Positions 14,327-22,666 of a stretch of 44,033 bases of DNA are shown in pieces (the stretch's first letter is position 1; the number at the start of each line of letters is the position of its first letter). The stretch comes from Streptomyces lonarensis. GTDB taxonomy: Bacteria > Actinomycetota > Actinomycetes > Streptomycetales > Streptomycetaceae. Where the stretch lies: contig NZ_JAAVJD010000015.1 of assembly GCF_012033735.1 (NCBI RefSeq), positions 1 to 44,033 on the forward strand, in the 5' to 3' direction. A model generated the notes under the pieces. It worked only from the letters and a program-made list of their open reading frames with translations. It searched no databases and had not been told where the DNA came from. The position numbers and the translations under genes were made by a program.

Positions 14327-15871
14327 ATGTCCGCTGACAGCGGCACTCCCGTCGCCGGCCCCGACGCGCCGGAAACGAAGCCGCAGGACGACGCGATACC
14401 CCGCGAGATCAAGACGGTCATCGCCCTGCTGGTCGTCTCGGCCTTCGTCGTCATCCTGAACGAGACCATCATGTCCGTGGCGCTGCCGCGGCTCATGGAG
14501 GACCTCGACATCACCGCGGCCACCGCCCAGTGGCTCACCACCGGGTTCCTGCTGACCATGGCTGTCGTCATTCCGACCACGGGCCTGATCCTGCAGCGGT
14601 TCTCCACCCGGACGGTCTTCCTGACGGCCATGGGGCTCTTCAACAGCGGCACGATCATCGCCGCTGCCGCGCCCGGGTTCGAGGTGCTGCTCTTCGGCCG
14701 CATCGTCCAGGCCACCGGCACCGCCCTGATGATCCCGCTGCTGATGACCACCGTCCTCAACTTCGTCCCGGTCTCACGCCGCGGCCGGACCATGGGGCTC
14801 ATCTCCATCGTCATCGCCGTGGCCCCGGCCATCGGGCCCACCTTCTCCGGGCTGATCCTCTCGGTGCTCTCCTGGCGCTGGCTGTTCCTGGTCGTCGTGC
14901 CCGTCGCGCTGCTGAGCCTCTGCCTCGGCGCGGTCCTCGTCCGCAACGTCACCACGCCGCGCGCGGTGCGGTTCGACGTCCTGTCGATCCTGCTCTCCGC
15001 CCTCGCCTTCGGCGGCCTGATCTACGGCCTCAGCAGCATCGGCAAGGCCGCCGACGGCGACGTGCCGGTGCCGCCGCTGCTCCCCGTGGGCATCGGCGTG
15101 GTCGCACTCGTCCTCTTCGTGCTCCGGCAGACCGTGCTCCAACGCGTCGACCGCGCCCTGCTGGATCTGCGGACCTTCACCCAGCGCAGCTTCGCGGTGG
15201 GCGTGCTGATGATGGTGCTCTGCATGGGCGCGCTCTTCGGCTCGCTCATCCTGCTGCCGATCTACCTCCAGAGCGTGCTGAACCTGACCACGCTGCAGAC
15301 CGGGCTGATCCTGCTCCCCGGCGGTCTCACCATGGGGCTCATCGCGCCGCTCGTCGGCAGGCTGTTCGACCGGCACGGTCCCCGGCCGCTGGTGATCCCC
15401 GGAGCGTTCGGCATGACCACCGCCCTGGTCGCCATGACCACGCTGGGCACCGGCTCCTCGGCCGGGACGGTGGTGGCGATCCACGTCTTCCTCTGCGTCT
15501 CGCTGGGCTTCATGATGACGCCGCTGATGACCTCCGCGCTCGGCTCGCTGGAGCCGGCGCTGTACTCCCACGGCAGTGCCATCGTCAGCACCCTCCAGCA
15601 GCTCGCCGGCGCCGCCGGTACCGCGCTCTTCGTGACGATGATGACGCGCGGCACCACGGCCTCCGCCGACGAGGGCAACGGCCCGGTCGTCGCCCTCGCC
15701 GACGGCATCCACGGCGCCTTCCTCATCGGCGCCGCGCTCGCGGCGATCGGAGCGGCCGCCTCGTTCCTGGTCCGCAAGCCCCCGGTCCAGCCCACCCCGC
15801 CGCCCCTGGCGGAGAAGGCCGGCGCCCCCGGCGGCGAGCCCGCCACCGCTTCGGTCGGCACCGCCGACTGA
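14327..15871 (+). CDS. DHA2-family (14-TM) MFS multidrug efflux transporter
   Basis: 514 aa from the ATG at 14327 with GGAAAGG upstream; an earlier in-frame start at 14219 would overlap the operator region. The first helix (IKTVIALLVVSAFVVILNETIMSVALPRLMEDLDI) contains the LNETI-x-x-x-ALP pattern of EmrB/LfrA-like DHA2 pumps. Others visible are motif A-type GLILQRFSTRTVFL, antiporter motif C (IAVAPAIGPTFSGLILSVLSWRWLF) and GRLFDRHGPRPLV in the second half. There are about 14 hydrophobic segments. The C-terminal tail is cytoplasmic and Pro-rich. It exports drugs or metabolites by proton antiport; the substrate is unknown. A strong terminator follows. Confidence 0.95.
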   Translation: MSADSGTPVAGPDAPETKPQDDAIPREIKTVIALLVVSAFVVILNETIMSVALPRLMEDLDITAATAQWLTTGFLLTMAVVIPTTGLILQRFSTRTVFLTAMGLFNSGTIIAAAAPGFEVLLFGRIVQATGTALMIPLLMTTVLNFVPVSRRGRTMGLISIVIAVAPAIGPTFSGLILSVLSWRWLFLVVVPVALLSLCLGAVLVRNVTTPRAVRFDVLSILLSALAFGGLIYGLSSIGKAADGDVPVPPLLPVGIGVVALVLFVLRQTVLQRVDRALLDLRTFTQRSFAVGVLMMVLCMGALFGSLILLPIYLQSVLNLTTLQTGLILLPGGLTMGLIAPLVGRLFDRHGPRPLVIPGAFGMTTALVAMTTLGTGSSAGTVVAIHVFLCVSLGFMMTPLMTSALGSLEPALYSHGSAIVSTLQQLAGAAGTALFVTMMTRGTTASADEGNGPVVALADGIHGAFLIGAALAAIGAAASFLVRKPPVQPTPPPLAEKAGAPGGEPATASVGTAD

Positions 15872-15891
15872 CCACCGGCACGCCGGCTCCG

Positions 15892-15934
15892 CGACGGCCG
15901 CCCGCACCCCGAAACGGGGCGCGGGCGGCCGTCG
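15892..15934 (+). terminator. Terminator of the efflux pump gene
   Basis: CGACGGCCGCCCGC pairs with GCGGGCGGCCGTCG (14 bp) with CCCCG-AAA-CGGGG inside, 20 nt after the stop. The following stretch to 16107 holds only the promoter region of the next small gene. Confidence 0.9.
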
Positions 15935-16107
15935 CCGTCACGGGCCCCGCCGAGCCGCCGAGTCCGCCCGCCGCGCCGTGGCTCCGCCGAACCGCGCACG
16001 CCCTACCCGCCGTTCGGGTGTTGTGCCGCGAGAGGAGGTTGCAGACCGCCTTCGTCACGGGAAGTGTTGCCTCCGTACCTTTCCGTACACCTTGGAGGTC
16101 ATCTCCC

Positions 16108-16338
16108 ATGCGTATTCGCTCCGCAGTCGTTGCCGGCACCTTCGCCGTCGCCGCGCTCGCCGGCTCCGCCGGTACCGCCTTCGCCGGTGACCACGGTCAC
16201 CTCAAGGCCGGCTACGCCTACGAAACCGAGCTCGAGGGCTTCACCTACAAGAACATCGGTGGCCCCTGGGGCATCACCGAGATCACCGCGTTCGAGTACG
16301 AGAACGAGGGCGCGGGCTTCATCAACTGGAAGCGCTGA
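16108..16338 (+). CDS. Small secreted protein
   Basis: 76 aa from an ATG at 16108 with GGAGG nine bases upstream. A Sec signal peptide (MRIRSAVVAGTFAVAALAGS then AGTAFA) is probably cut before GDHGHLKAG. The mature part of about 50 residues is rich in Glu, Tyr, Phe and Gly (AYETELEGFTYKNIGGPWGI, TEITAFEYENEGAGFINWKR) and has no cysteine. An aromatic, acidic, beta-prone peptide. The family is not recognised. It is a single-gene unit, bounded by terminators on both sides. Confidence 0.85.
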   Translation: MRIRSAVVAGTFAVAALAGSAGTAFAGDHGHLKAGYAYETELEGFTYKNIGGPWGITEITAFEYENEGAGFINWKR

Positions 16339-16348
16339 CCCCACGCGC

Positions 16349-16391
16349 AAGGCCCGGCCGCACGGCAACGCCCGCCGTGCGGCCGGGCCTT
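16349..16391 (+). terminator. Terminator of the small secreted protein gene
   Basis: A perfect 18-bp stem (left arm AAGGCCCGGCCGCACGGC) with a 7-nt loop, 10 nt after the stop codon. Confidence 0.95.
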
Positions 16392-16478
16392 CGCCGTGCC
16401 CGGACGGAACCGACCGCCGGGGACGCGCGTCCTGCCGGACGTCGGCGGTTCACCTCGTCCGCCGCGTGAGGAGGACGG

Positions 16479-16763
16479 ATGCCGGGCCACCGACCACGAC
16501 GCCGGTTGCGACGACTGCGGGTACTGCTCCTGTGCACCGGCCTGCTCGCCCTCGGCGGGTGCGTGCTGGTGGTCGTCGGCGCCGGCGGCCTCTTCGCGTC
16601 GGTGCCCGCAGTGGCGGCCACCCTCGTCGGGGCGCACCTCGCGGTCCTCCTCGCCGCGCCGCTGTTCCGGCGGGACGGCATCGACGTTTGGCTCACCGCC
16701 GCCGAGGACGCCACCGCGACCGCCGGTGCCGACGACCCGGACGGCCCGGGCCTCACTGGCTGA
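16479..16763 (+). CDS. Small membrane protein
   Basis: 94 aa from an ATG at 16479 preceded by GAGGAGG. After a very basic start (MPGHRPRRRLRRLR) come two hydrophobic segments, VLLLCTGLLALGGCVLVVVGAGGLF and VPAVAATLVGAHLAVLLAAPLF, then a short acidic tail (AEDATATAGADDPDGPGLTG). It should have both ends in the cytoplasm. The function is unknown and the gene stands alone before the convergent LysR gene. A two-helix membrane protein rather than a secreted one, since no cleavage site fits. Confidence 0.6.
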   Translation: MPGHRPRRRLRRLRVLLLCTGLLALGGCVLVVVGAGGLFASVPAVAATLVGAHLAVLLAAPLFRRDGIDVWLTAAEDATATAGADDPDGPGLTG

Positions 16764-16816
16764 CACCGTCGCCCCGCGCCTGCCCGAAAGCCCTCGCCGC
16801 CGCCCCGGGGCGCGGC

Positions 16817-17692
16817 TCACAGCTGCCGGAGCAGTACGTGCAGCGCCGGGTTGTCGTTGGCGGCGCGCCACACCAGCGCCAGTTCGACCGGCTCCGGCTC
16901 CGGCAGCTCCAGCGGCAGGAACCGCACCCCGGCGAACCGCATCCGGCGCGCCGACTCCGGTACCAGCGCCACCCCCCAGCCCGCGTCCACCAGCGCGAGG
17001 ATGCTGTGCACCTGGCTCAGGTACTGGGTGAAGACGGGGGCGACCCGCGCCGCCCGGAAGAGACTGATCAGCAGCTCGTGGAAGTAACGCGCCTCGACCG
17101 GCGAGTACATCAGGAACTCCTGGCCGTGGAAGTCGGACGGCGTCAGCGGCGCCTCGCTCCCGGCCAGCGGGTGCGTCAGCGGCACAGCCGCCAGCAGCGC
17201 CTCCCGGCTCGCGGGCCGGCTGCGCAGGTCCGGGCCGATCGCGGTGGGGCGCACCATGCCCAGGTCGAGCGAGCCCTCCGCCAGCGCCTCCAGCTGGTCC
17301 CGGGTCACCAGCTCGCGCAGCACCACCTCCGCGTCAGGGATCGCCTCGCGCGCCGCCCCGAGCAGGTCGCCGAGGCCGGCGTGGGCGGCGGCGGCGGTGA
17401 AACCGACCGCGACCCGGCCGCCCCGGCCGGTGGCGACCTGCCGCACGGCGACCGTGGCGTGCTCCGCCTGGCGCAGCAGGCGGCGGGCCTCGCTCAGGAA
17501 CGCCCGGCCCGCCGGGGTCAGCCGCACCGAACGGTTGGTGCGCTCCAGCAGGCTCACCCCCAGGCTCTGCTCCAGTTGCTGGATCTGGCGGCTGAGCGGC
17601 GGCTGCGTCATGCGCAGCCGCTCTGCGGCGCGCGTGAAGTGCAGCTCCTCCGCGACGGCGACGAACCCCGTCAGCTGTGCGAGCGTGAACAC
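16817..17692 (-). CDS. LysR-family regulator of the hexarate genes
   Basis: 291 aa from a GTG at 17692 (VFTLAQLTGFVAVAEELHF), five bases after AGGAGG, which decides the start over longer frames. The HTH covers residues 2-60 (FTRAAERLRMTQPPLSRQIQQLEQSLGVSLLERTNRSVRLT). The rest is the periplasmic-binding-like effector domain (GRVAVGFTAAAAHAGLGDLL...EALAEGSLDLGMVRP...LVDAGWGVALVPESARR). It is divergent from the galactarate dehydratase gene with a LysR box between, so it probably activates that operon with a sugar diacid or an intermediate as inducer. Confidence 0.93.
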   Translation of the reverse strand: MFTLAQLTGFVAVAEELHFTRAAERLRMTQPPLSRQIQQLEQSLGVSLLERTNRSVRLTPAGRAFLSEARRLLRQAEHATVAVRQVATGRGGRVAVGFTAAAAHAGLGDLLGAAREAIPDAEVVLRELVTRDQLEALAEGSLDLGMVRPTAIGPDLRSRPASREALLAAVPLTHPLAGSEAPLTPSDFHGQEFLMYSPVEARYFHELLISLFRAARVAPVFTQYLSQVHSILALVDAGWGVALVPESARRMRFAGVRFLPLELPEPEPVELALVWRAANDNPALHVLLRQL

Positions 17693-17754
17693 AACCACCT
17701 CCTGCGAGCGGCTCGGCCCTGCCGGGCGACGCCCTGCGCTGTGCCGGAAGGTCC

Positions 17755-17777
17755 TGCGATGCCGTTCGGGTATCGCA
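17755..17777. promoter_or_regulatory. LysR box
   Basis: TGCGAT and ATCGCA are perfect inverted arms 11 bases apart, which places a T-N11-A motif at their inner edges. The site lies 63 nt upstream of the LysR start and 170 nt upstream of the dehydratase start. Confidence 0.7.
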
Positions 17778-17946
17778 GCATGCAAAAACAATGTTGGACG
17801 TGGATCATCGCCCGGGCCTAGGTTCGAGGACAAGCCCCGCGGCGAGCCCCTTCCGCGGTCGGCCCCGAACCCCGCGGCGCAGCCGCCCGGCCGGGACGCC
17901 GCCGCTCCCGGGCCCGCACGCCACCGCACGGACCGAAGTGGTGACC

Positions 17947-19116
17947 ATGACGCTCACGCCCACCAACGCCGCCCAGGTTGCCGGGGAGGCGACCCTCGAC
18001 CGCATCGCCTGGATCAAGCTCTCCTCGGTCCAGCTGCCGCTGGCCACCCCGATCAGCGACGCCAAGGTCTTCACCGGCCGCCAGAAGCCCATGACCGAGG
18101 TCGCCTTCCTCTTCGTGGAGCTCGGCACCGAGCAGGGCCACGAGGGCATCGGCTTCAGCTACTCCAAGCGCGCCGGCGGCCCCGGGCAGTTCGCCCACGC
18201 CCGGGAGATCGCCCCGGTGCTGGTGGGGGAGGACCCCAGCGACATCGGGAAGCTCTGGACCAAGCTGGTGTGGGCGGGTGCCTCGGTGGGCCGCAGCGGC
18301 CTCGCCACCCAGGCGGTCGCCGCCTTCGACATCGCGCTGTGGGATCTCAAGGCCAAGCGCGCCGGACTGCCGCTGGCCAAGCTGCTCGGCGCCCACCGGG
18401 ACTCGGTCCGCTGCTACAACACCTCCGGCGGCTTCCTCCACACCCCCATCGAGGAGGTGCTGGACAACGCCACCGCCACCCTGGAGAACGGGATCGGCGG
18501 CATCAAGATCAAGGTCGGCCACCCGGAGGCCGGCGTCGACCTCGCCCGGGTGAGCGCTGTCCGCGAGCGCATCGGGGACACCGCCCCCCTCATGGTCGAC
18601 GCCAACCAGCAGTGGGACCGGCCCACCGCCCAGCGCATGGGCCGCGCGCTGGAGGAGTTCGGCCTCGTCTGGATCGAGGAGCCCCTCGACGCCTACGACG
18701 CCAAGGGCCACGCCGCGCTCGCCGCCTCCCTGGACACCCCGATCGCCACCGGCGAGATGCTGGCCAGCGTCGCGGAGCACTACGAACTCATCCGGCACGA
18801 CGCGGCCGACATCATCCAGCCCGACGCACCCCGCATCGGCGGGATCACCCAGTTCCTCAAGCTCGCCACCCTCGCCGAGCACCACAACCTGCAGCTGGCG
18901 CCGCACTTCGCCATGGAGATCCACCTCCACCTGGCAGCCGCCTACTCCAGCGAGCCGTGGGTCGAGCACTTCGACTGGCTCGAGCCGCTGTTCAACGAGC
19001 GGCTGGAGACCCGCGACGGCCGCATGTGGGTCCCCTCCCGCCCCGGTCTCGGCGTCACCCTCACCGACCAGGCGCGCGCCTGGACGACCGAGACCCACGA
19101 GGTCGGCGTCCGCTGA
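17947..19116 (+). CDS. L-talarate/galactarate dehydratase
   Basis: 389 aa from the ATG at 17947; a GTG two codons earlier is the alternative. This enolase-superfamily enzyme dehydrates galactarate (and L-talarate) to 5-keto-4-deoxy-hexarate. The sequence tracks the Salmonella TalrD/GalrD enzyme: LATPISDAKVFTGRQKPMTE, GFSYSKRAGG, KLLGAHRDSVRCYNTSGGFL. The catalytic set is visible: KIK motif with K187 and K189, metal ligands in MVDANQQWD, WIEEPLDAYD and ATGEML, and the general acid/base H320 in LAPHFAMEIHLH. It is followed by kdgD on the same strand with a 99-nt gap, so the pair carries out two consecutive steps. Confidence 0.95.
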   Translation: MTLTPTNAAQVAGEATLDRIAWIKLSSVQLPLATPISDAKVFTGRQKPMTEVAFLFVELGTEQGHEGIGFSYSKRAGGPGQFAHAREIAPVLVGEDPSDIGKLWTKLVWAGASVGRSGLATQAVAAFDIALWDLKAKRAGLPLAKLLGAHRDSVRCYNTSGGFLHTPIEEVLDNATATLENGIGGIKIKVGHPEAGVDLARVSAVRERIGDTAPLMVDANQQWDRPTAQRMGRALEEFGLVWIEEPLDAYDAKGHAALAASLDTPIATGEMLASVAEHYELIRHDAADIIQPDAPRIGGITQFLKLATLAEHHNLQLAPHFAMEIHLHLAAAYSSEPWVEHFDWLEPLFNERLETRDGRMWVPSRPGLGVTLTDQARAWTTETHEVGVR

Positions 19117-19215
19117 CCGGCGGCACCCGCCGCACCGGCGCCCGCCACCGCGCGGCGCCCCCCGCTTCGCACCCGCCCCCTGTTCCGACCTCCGACTCCC
19201 GAGGAGCACCCCGCC

Positions 19216-20136
19216 ATGACCCTGGCCCCCGACGAGCTCGCCCGCCGCATCGGCTCCGGCCTGCTGTCCTTCCCCGTCACCCACTTCCGTGAGGACCTGA
19301 GCTTCGACGAGGCCGCCTACCGGGAGCACGTCGCCCACCTCGGCCAGTACGAGGTCGGCGGGCTGTTCGCCGCCGGCGGCACCGGCGAGTTCTTCTCCCT
19401 CACCCCCGCCGAGGTGGAGCAGGTCACCGCCGCCGCCGTCGACGCGGCGCCCGCCGGCACCCCGATCCTGGCGCCGGCCGGCTACGGCACCCGCACCGCG
19501 ATCGAGCTGGCGCAGTCCGCCGAGCGCGCCGGCGCCGACGGCATCCTGCTGTTCCCGCCCTACCTCACCGAGGCCGGCCAGAACGGCCTGGCGGACCACG
19601 TCGAGGCCGTCTGCAAGGCGACGGACCTGGGCGTCGTCGTCTACTCCCGCGCCAACGCGGTCTACGCGCCGGACACCCTGGAGCGGCTGGCGGAGAGCTG
19701 CCCCAACCTCGTCGGGTACAAGGACGGCCGCGGCGACATCGAGGCGATGACCCGCATCTACGCCCGCCTCGGCGAGCGCTTCACCTACATCGGCGGTCTG
19801 CCCACCGCGGAGCTGTTCGCCCTGCCCTACCTGGAGCTGGGCGTCACCACCTACTCCTCGGCGATCTTCAACTTCCTGCCGGAGTTCGCGCTCGACTTCT
19901 ACACCGCCGTCCGCGAGCGCCGTCACGACACCGTCCTGAGCCACCTGCGGGAGTTCGTGCTGCCCTACACGGAGATCCGCAACCGCGAGGCGGGCTACGC
20001 CGTCAGCATCGTCAAGGCCGGCCTGACGGCCGTCGGCCGCACCGCCGGCCCGGTCCGCCCGCCGCTCACCGACCTCACCGAGGCCGAGCTGGCCGAGCTG
20101 ACCGCCCTCGTCGGCAAGCTCCCCAAGGCGGCCTGA
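19216..20136 (+). CDS. kdgD: 5-dehydro-4-deoxyglucarate dehydratase
   Basis: 306 aa, ATG preceded by GAGGAG. It converts 5-keto-4-deoxyglucarate to 2-oxoglutarate semialdehyde, water and CO2 (EC 4.2.1.41). It is a DHDPS-superfamily TIM barrel: [40 protein letters not shown], the tyrosine region [11 protein letters not shown], and the Schiff-base lysine K169 in [10 protein letters not shown]. The length and motifs are normal for KdgD. The next enzyme, 2-oxoglutarate semialdehyde dehydrogenase, is not in the window, nor is a hexarate transporter. Confidence 0.96.
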   Translation: MTLAPDELARRIGSGLLSFPVTHFREDLSFDEAAYREHVAHLGQYEVGGLFAAGGTGEFFSLTPAEVEQVTAAAVDAAPAGTPILAPAGYGTRTAIELAQSAERAGADGILLFPPYLTEAGQNGLADHVEAVCKATDLGVVVYSRANAVYAPDTLERLAESCPNLVGYKDGRGDIEAMTRIYARLGERFTYIGGLPTAELFALPYLELGVTTYSSAIFNFLPEFALDFYTAVRERRHDTVLSHLREFVLPYTEIRNREAGYAVSIVKAGLTAVGRTAGPVRPPLTDLTEAELAELTALVGKLPKAA

Positions 20137-20158
20137 CCCGCCGTCCCGCCCCCGGCGC

Positions 20159-20208
20159 GAACGCCCGTGGCCCGGACCCGCTTCAGCGGGTCCGGGCCAC
20201 GGGCGTTC
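20159..20208. terminator. Very strong terminator after kdgD
   Basis: A perfect 23-bp stem with loop TTCA, 22 nt after the kdgD stop. The left arm starts GAACGCCCGTGGCCCGGACC. It can serve both converging transcripts. Confidence 0.95.
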
Positions 20209-20243
20209 CGGGCGGCGGCGCCCGTCCGGGCGCAGCCGCCGTC

Positions 20244-20311
20244 GCGGTTCAGTGACCGTCGCGGCTCAGCGGCCGTTGTGGCTCAGTGGCCGGCGCGGTT
20301 CAGTGGCCGGC
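20244..20311. repeat. Four imperfect 17-nt tandem units at the aztD stop
   Basis: Units at 20244, 20261, 20278 and 20295 follow the pattern GYGGYTCAGYGRCCGKY. The last overlaps the final codons and stop of the AztD-like gene, and each unit carries the stop trinucleotide (TCA on the plus strand), so this is repeated duplication of the gene's 3' end. Confidence 0.85.
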
Positions 20312-21526
20312 GACCACGCCGGTCAGCTCGTTGGGCGCCGAGGGCAGCGTCACCGAGGCGGTGATCTCACCCGAGGCGAGGTCCACCGCGTGCAGCTCGT
20401 CGGTGGCCGGCGCCGAGACGTAGGCCGTCCCGCCGCGCACGAACAGCGCCGGACGGGGCTGCTGCCAGTCCAGCGGCTCCTCCCAGGAGTCGATGACGGC
20501 GATCGAGTCGGTGACCTCGCCGGCCTCCGGGTCGATGACGTGCAGCGCACCGTCGGTGCCCAGCACCAGCGCCTCACCGGCCGGGCCGCGGCCCAGCGAG
20601 CGGAAGGTGTAGCTGGTGCCCAGGTCGACCAGGTTCAGCTCGCCGGTGGCGGTGTCCACCAGGGCGACGCGCTCCGGGCGCTCCAGCTCGGCGTCGGGGT
20701 CGCTCTTGTAGTCACCCAGCACCACCGGGGAGTTGTCGCTGCCGGCCTGGTTGCCGATGCGGCCGTAGTCGTCCGGGCTGTCGATCTTGGTGAAGGCGCC
20801 GTCCTGGTAGATCAGCAGGCCGTCCTGGCAGCCGACCACCAGCGTCTCGTCCTGCGCCGCCGCCTCACCGTGGACGCCGGGGCAGTCCTCGTTGCGGGCG
20901 ATCTCCTCGCCGTCCGCGTCCAGCACCATGGCGCCGATGCGGGACTCGGGGTCGCCGAGAGTGGTGAGCAGCTCGCCGTTGGAGAGTTCCACCGCGACGC
21001 CGTGGTGCGCGTGCTCGGCGGTCCAGGTGCGGCTCGGCTCGGGGTCGCCGTCGGCCAGCTCGGTCGGGTCGAAGACGATGACCTCGCCGGTGCCGTCGAA
21101 GAACAGCACGGTCTTGTCCGCGTGCCGCACGACGTGGCCGGGGGTGTCGCCGGGGAACTCGGTGCCGCTGAACTCGCCGGTGGTGGCGTCCAGCACGCGG
21201 AAGCCCGCCGAGGTGGAGACCATGACGTGCCGGTCGTCACCGGCGGGGTTGAGGCGGTTGAAGCCGTCGAGCTCGATCTCGGCGGCGACGTCGAGGGTCT
21301 CGCCGTCCAGGACGAGCAGGCCGCCGTCGAAGGTGGCGACCAGCGGGTCGTTGACCGGGTCGGTGACCGGTGCGGCGGACTCCTCGGTGGCGGCGTCGTC
21401 GGCCGCCGACGTGGTGTCGTCCTCGCCGCTGCCGCAGGCCGACAGCACCAGGGCGGTCAGGGCGGTCAGGGCGACGGCCGGTACGGCGCGACGGCGAGCC
21501 GTGGTGATCCGCGGGGTGGTGTTCAC
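20300..21526 (-). CDS. aztD: AztD-like zinc metallochaperone lipoprotein
   Basis: 408 aa from a GTG at 21526 (VNTTPRITTARRR). A signal peptide ends in a lipobox (LVLSACGSG, Cys31), followed by an acidic Thr/Ala linker. The remainder is a beta-propeller of repeated blades such as GGLLVLDGETLDVAAEIELD, HVMVSTSAGFRVLDATTGEF and ALVLGTDGALHVIDPEAGEV. Candidate metal ligands are in EHAHHGVAVE and CPGVHGEAAA; a second cysteine sits in LVVGCQDG. AztD proteins hand zinc to the solute-binding protein AztC. The gene lies downstream of aztC on the same strand with a 192-nt gap, which could hold a separate promoter. Confidence 0.92.
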   Translation of the reverse strand: MNTTPRITTARRRAVPAVALTALTALVLSACGSGEDDTTSAADDAATEESAAPVTDPVNDPLVATFDGGLLVLDGETLDVAAEIELDGFNRLNPAGDDRHVMVSTSAGFRVLDATTGEFSGTEFPGDTPGHVVRHADKTVLFFDGTGEVIVFDPTELADGDPEPSRTWTAEHAHHGVAVELSNGELLTTLGDPESRIGAMVLDADGEEIARNEDCPGVHGEAAAQDETLVVGCQDGLLIYQDGAFTKIDSPDDYGRIGNQAGSDNSPVVLGDYKSDPDAELERPERVALVDTATGELNLVDLGTSYTFRSLGRGPAGEALVLGTDGALHVIDPEAGEVTDSIAVIDSWEEPLDWQQPRPALFVRGGTAYVSAPATDELHAVDLASGEITASVTLPSAPNELTGVVAGH

Positions 21527-21718
21527 GGTGGGGTGTTTCCTCTCGGACAGCCGCGGGGGTTCCGCGGCACGTGGGTGGGGCGCGTCGGCGCAGGGGAGGC
21601 CGCCGGCCGCCGCCTGGGGCGGCGTCGGGGACGCGCGGGGGACCGGGACGGTCCGGGGGAGTGGGGAGTGAGTGGGCAGCGGGGAGTGGCCGGGTCGCGG
21701 CACGGGCCGGCCCGCGGG

Positions 21719-22666
21719 TCAGCCGGTGCCGGTGAGCCCTTCGCTGATCGCCGCGGTGTTGGCGCGCATCATCTCCAGGTAGGTTCCGGCGCCCTCGCCG
21801 GGTTCGGTGAGGGACTCGGTGAACAGCGGGATGACCTCGACCGTGCCGCCCATCTCCTCCCGCAGCACCTGGGCCAGCCGGTCGGGCTGCGAGGAGTCGG
21901 CGAAGACCGCCCGCACCCCGGCCTCCCGCATGGCGTCGGTGAGCGAGGCGAGATCGGAGGAACTGGGCGAGGCGAGCGTGGTCCCGCCCGGCACGATGGC
22001 GCCGATCACCTCGAAGTCGAACCGCTCGGCGAGGTAGCCGAAGACGTGGTGGTTGGTCACCAGCTTGCGGTCCTCCGCGGGGATGGCGCCGAACGCGTCG
22101 GCCATCTCGTCGGTGAGCGCCGCCAGCTCGGTGTCGTACCGCTCGGCGTTGGCGCGGATCGCGGCGTCGTCGATGTCCGGCACGTGCTCCAGCACCTGCT
22201 CGGTGATGACGGCGGTCGCGGTCCGCATCCGGTCGGGGTCGGTCCAGAAGTGCGGATCGGGGGCGCCCGCGCCGTCCTCGCCGCGGTAGGGCAGCGGATC
22301 GGCGGCCTCGCCGACGGCGACGACGGGGACACCCGACCCGGCGGCGGCCTCCACGTGGCGGATGACGTTCTCCTCCAGCCCCATGCCGTTGTGCACGACC
22401 AGATCGGCCTCCTCCAGCATCGCCGCCTCCACGGCGGAGAGGCCGAAGGAGTGCGGGTCGGCACCGGCGCGCATCAGCACCGTGACCTCCGCCTCGTCGC
22501 CGATCACCTCGCGGGCGACGTCCCCCAGGATGTTGGTGGTGACCACCACGTGGGGCCGGTCCTCCCCGGCCGCACCGCAGCCGGCGGCGGTGGCGGACAG
22601 CAGGGTCGCGAGCAGCGTCGCGGGCAGCAGGCGGCGGCGCGGGGGCCGCGGGCTCCGGCGGGTCAT
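21719..22666 (-). CDS. aztC: Zinc ABC transporter solute-binding lipoprotein
   Basis: 315 aa from an ATG at 22666 that overlaps the previous stop (ATGA). Signal peptide with lipobox-like TAAGC (Cys30). It is a cluster A-I (ZnuA/AztC) binding protein: VVVTTNILGDVAREVIGD, then metal ligands H72 (ADPHSFGLS), H139 (DPHFWTDP), H206 or H207 (TNHHVFGYLAERF) and probably D257 (FADSSQPDRL). The long His-rich loop of ZnuA is absent, as in AztC proteins that depend on a chaperone. It collects zinc outside the membrane for AztB/AztA. Confidence 0.94.
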   Translation of the reverse strand: MTRRSPRPPRRRLLPATLLATLLSATAAGCGAAGEDRPHVVVTTNILGDVAREVIGDEAEVTVLMRAGADPHSFGLSAVEAAMLEEADLVVHNGMGLEENVIRHVEAAAGSGVPVVAVGEAADPLPYRGEDGAGAPDPHFWTDPDRMRTATAVITEQVLEHVPDIDDAAIRANAERYDTELAALTDEMADAFGAIPAEDRKLVTNHHVFGYLAERFDFEVIGAIVPGGTTLASPSSSDLASLTDAMREAGVRAVFADSSQPDRLAQVLREEMGGTVEVIPLFTESLTEPGEGAGTYLEMMRANTAAISEGLTGTG

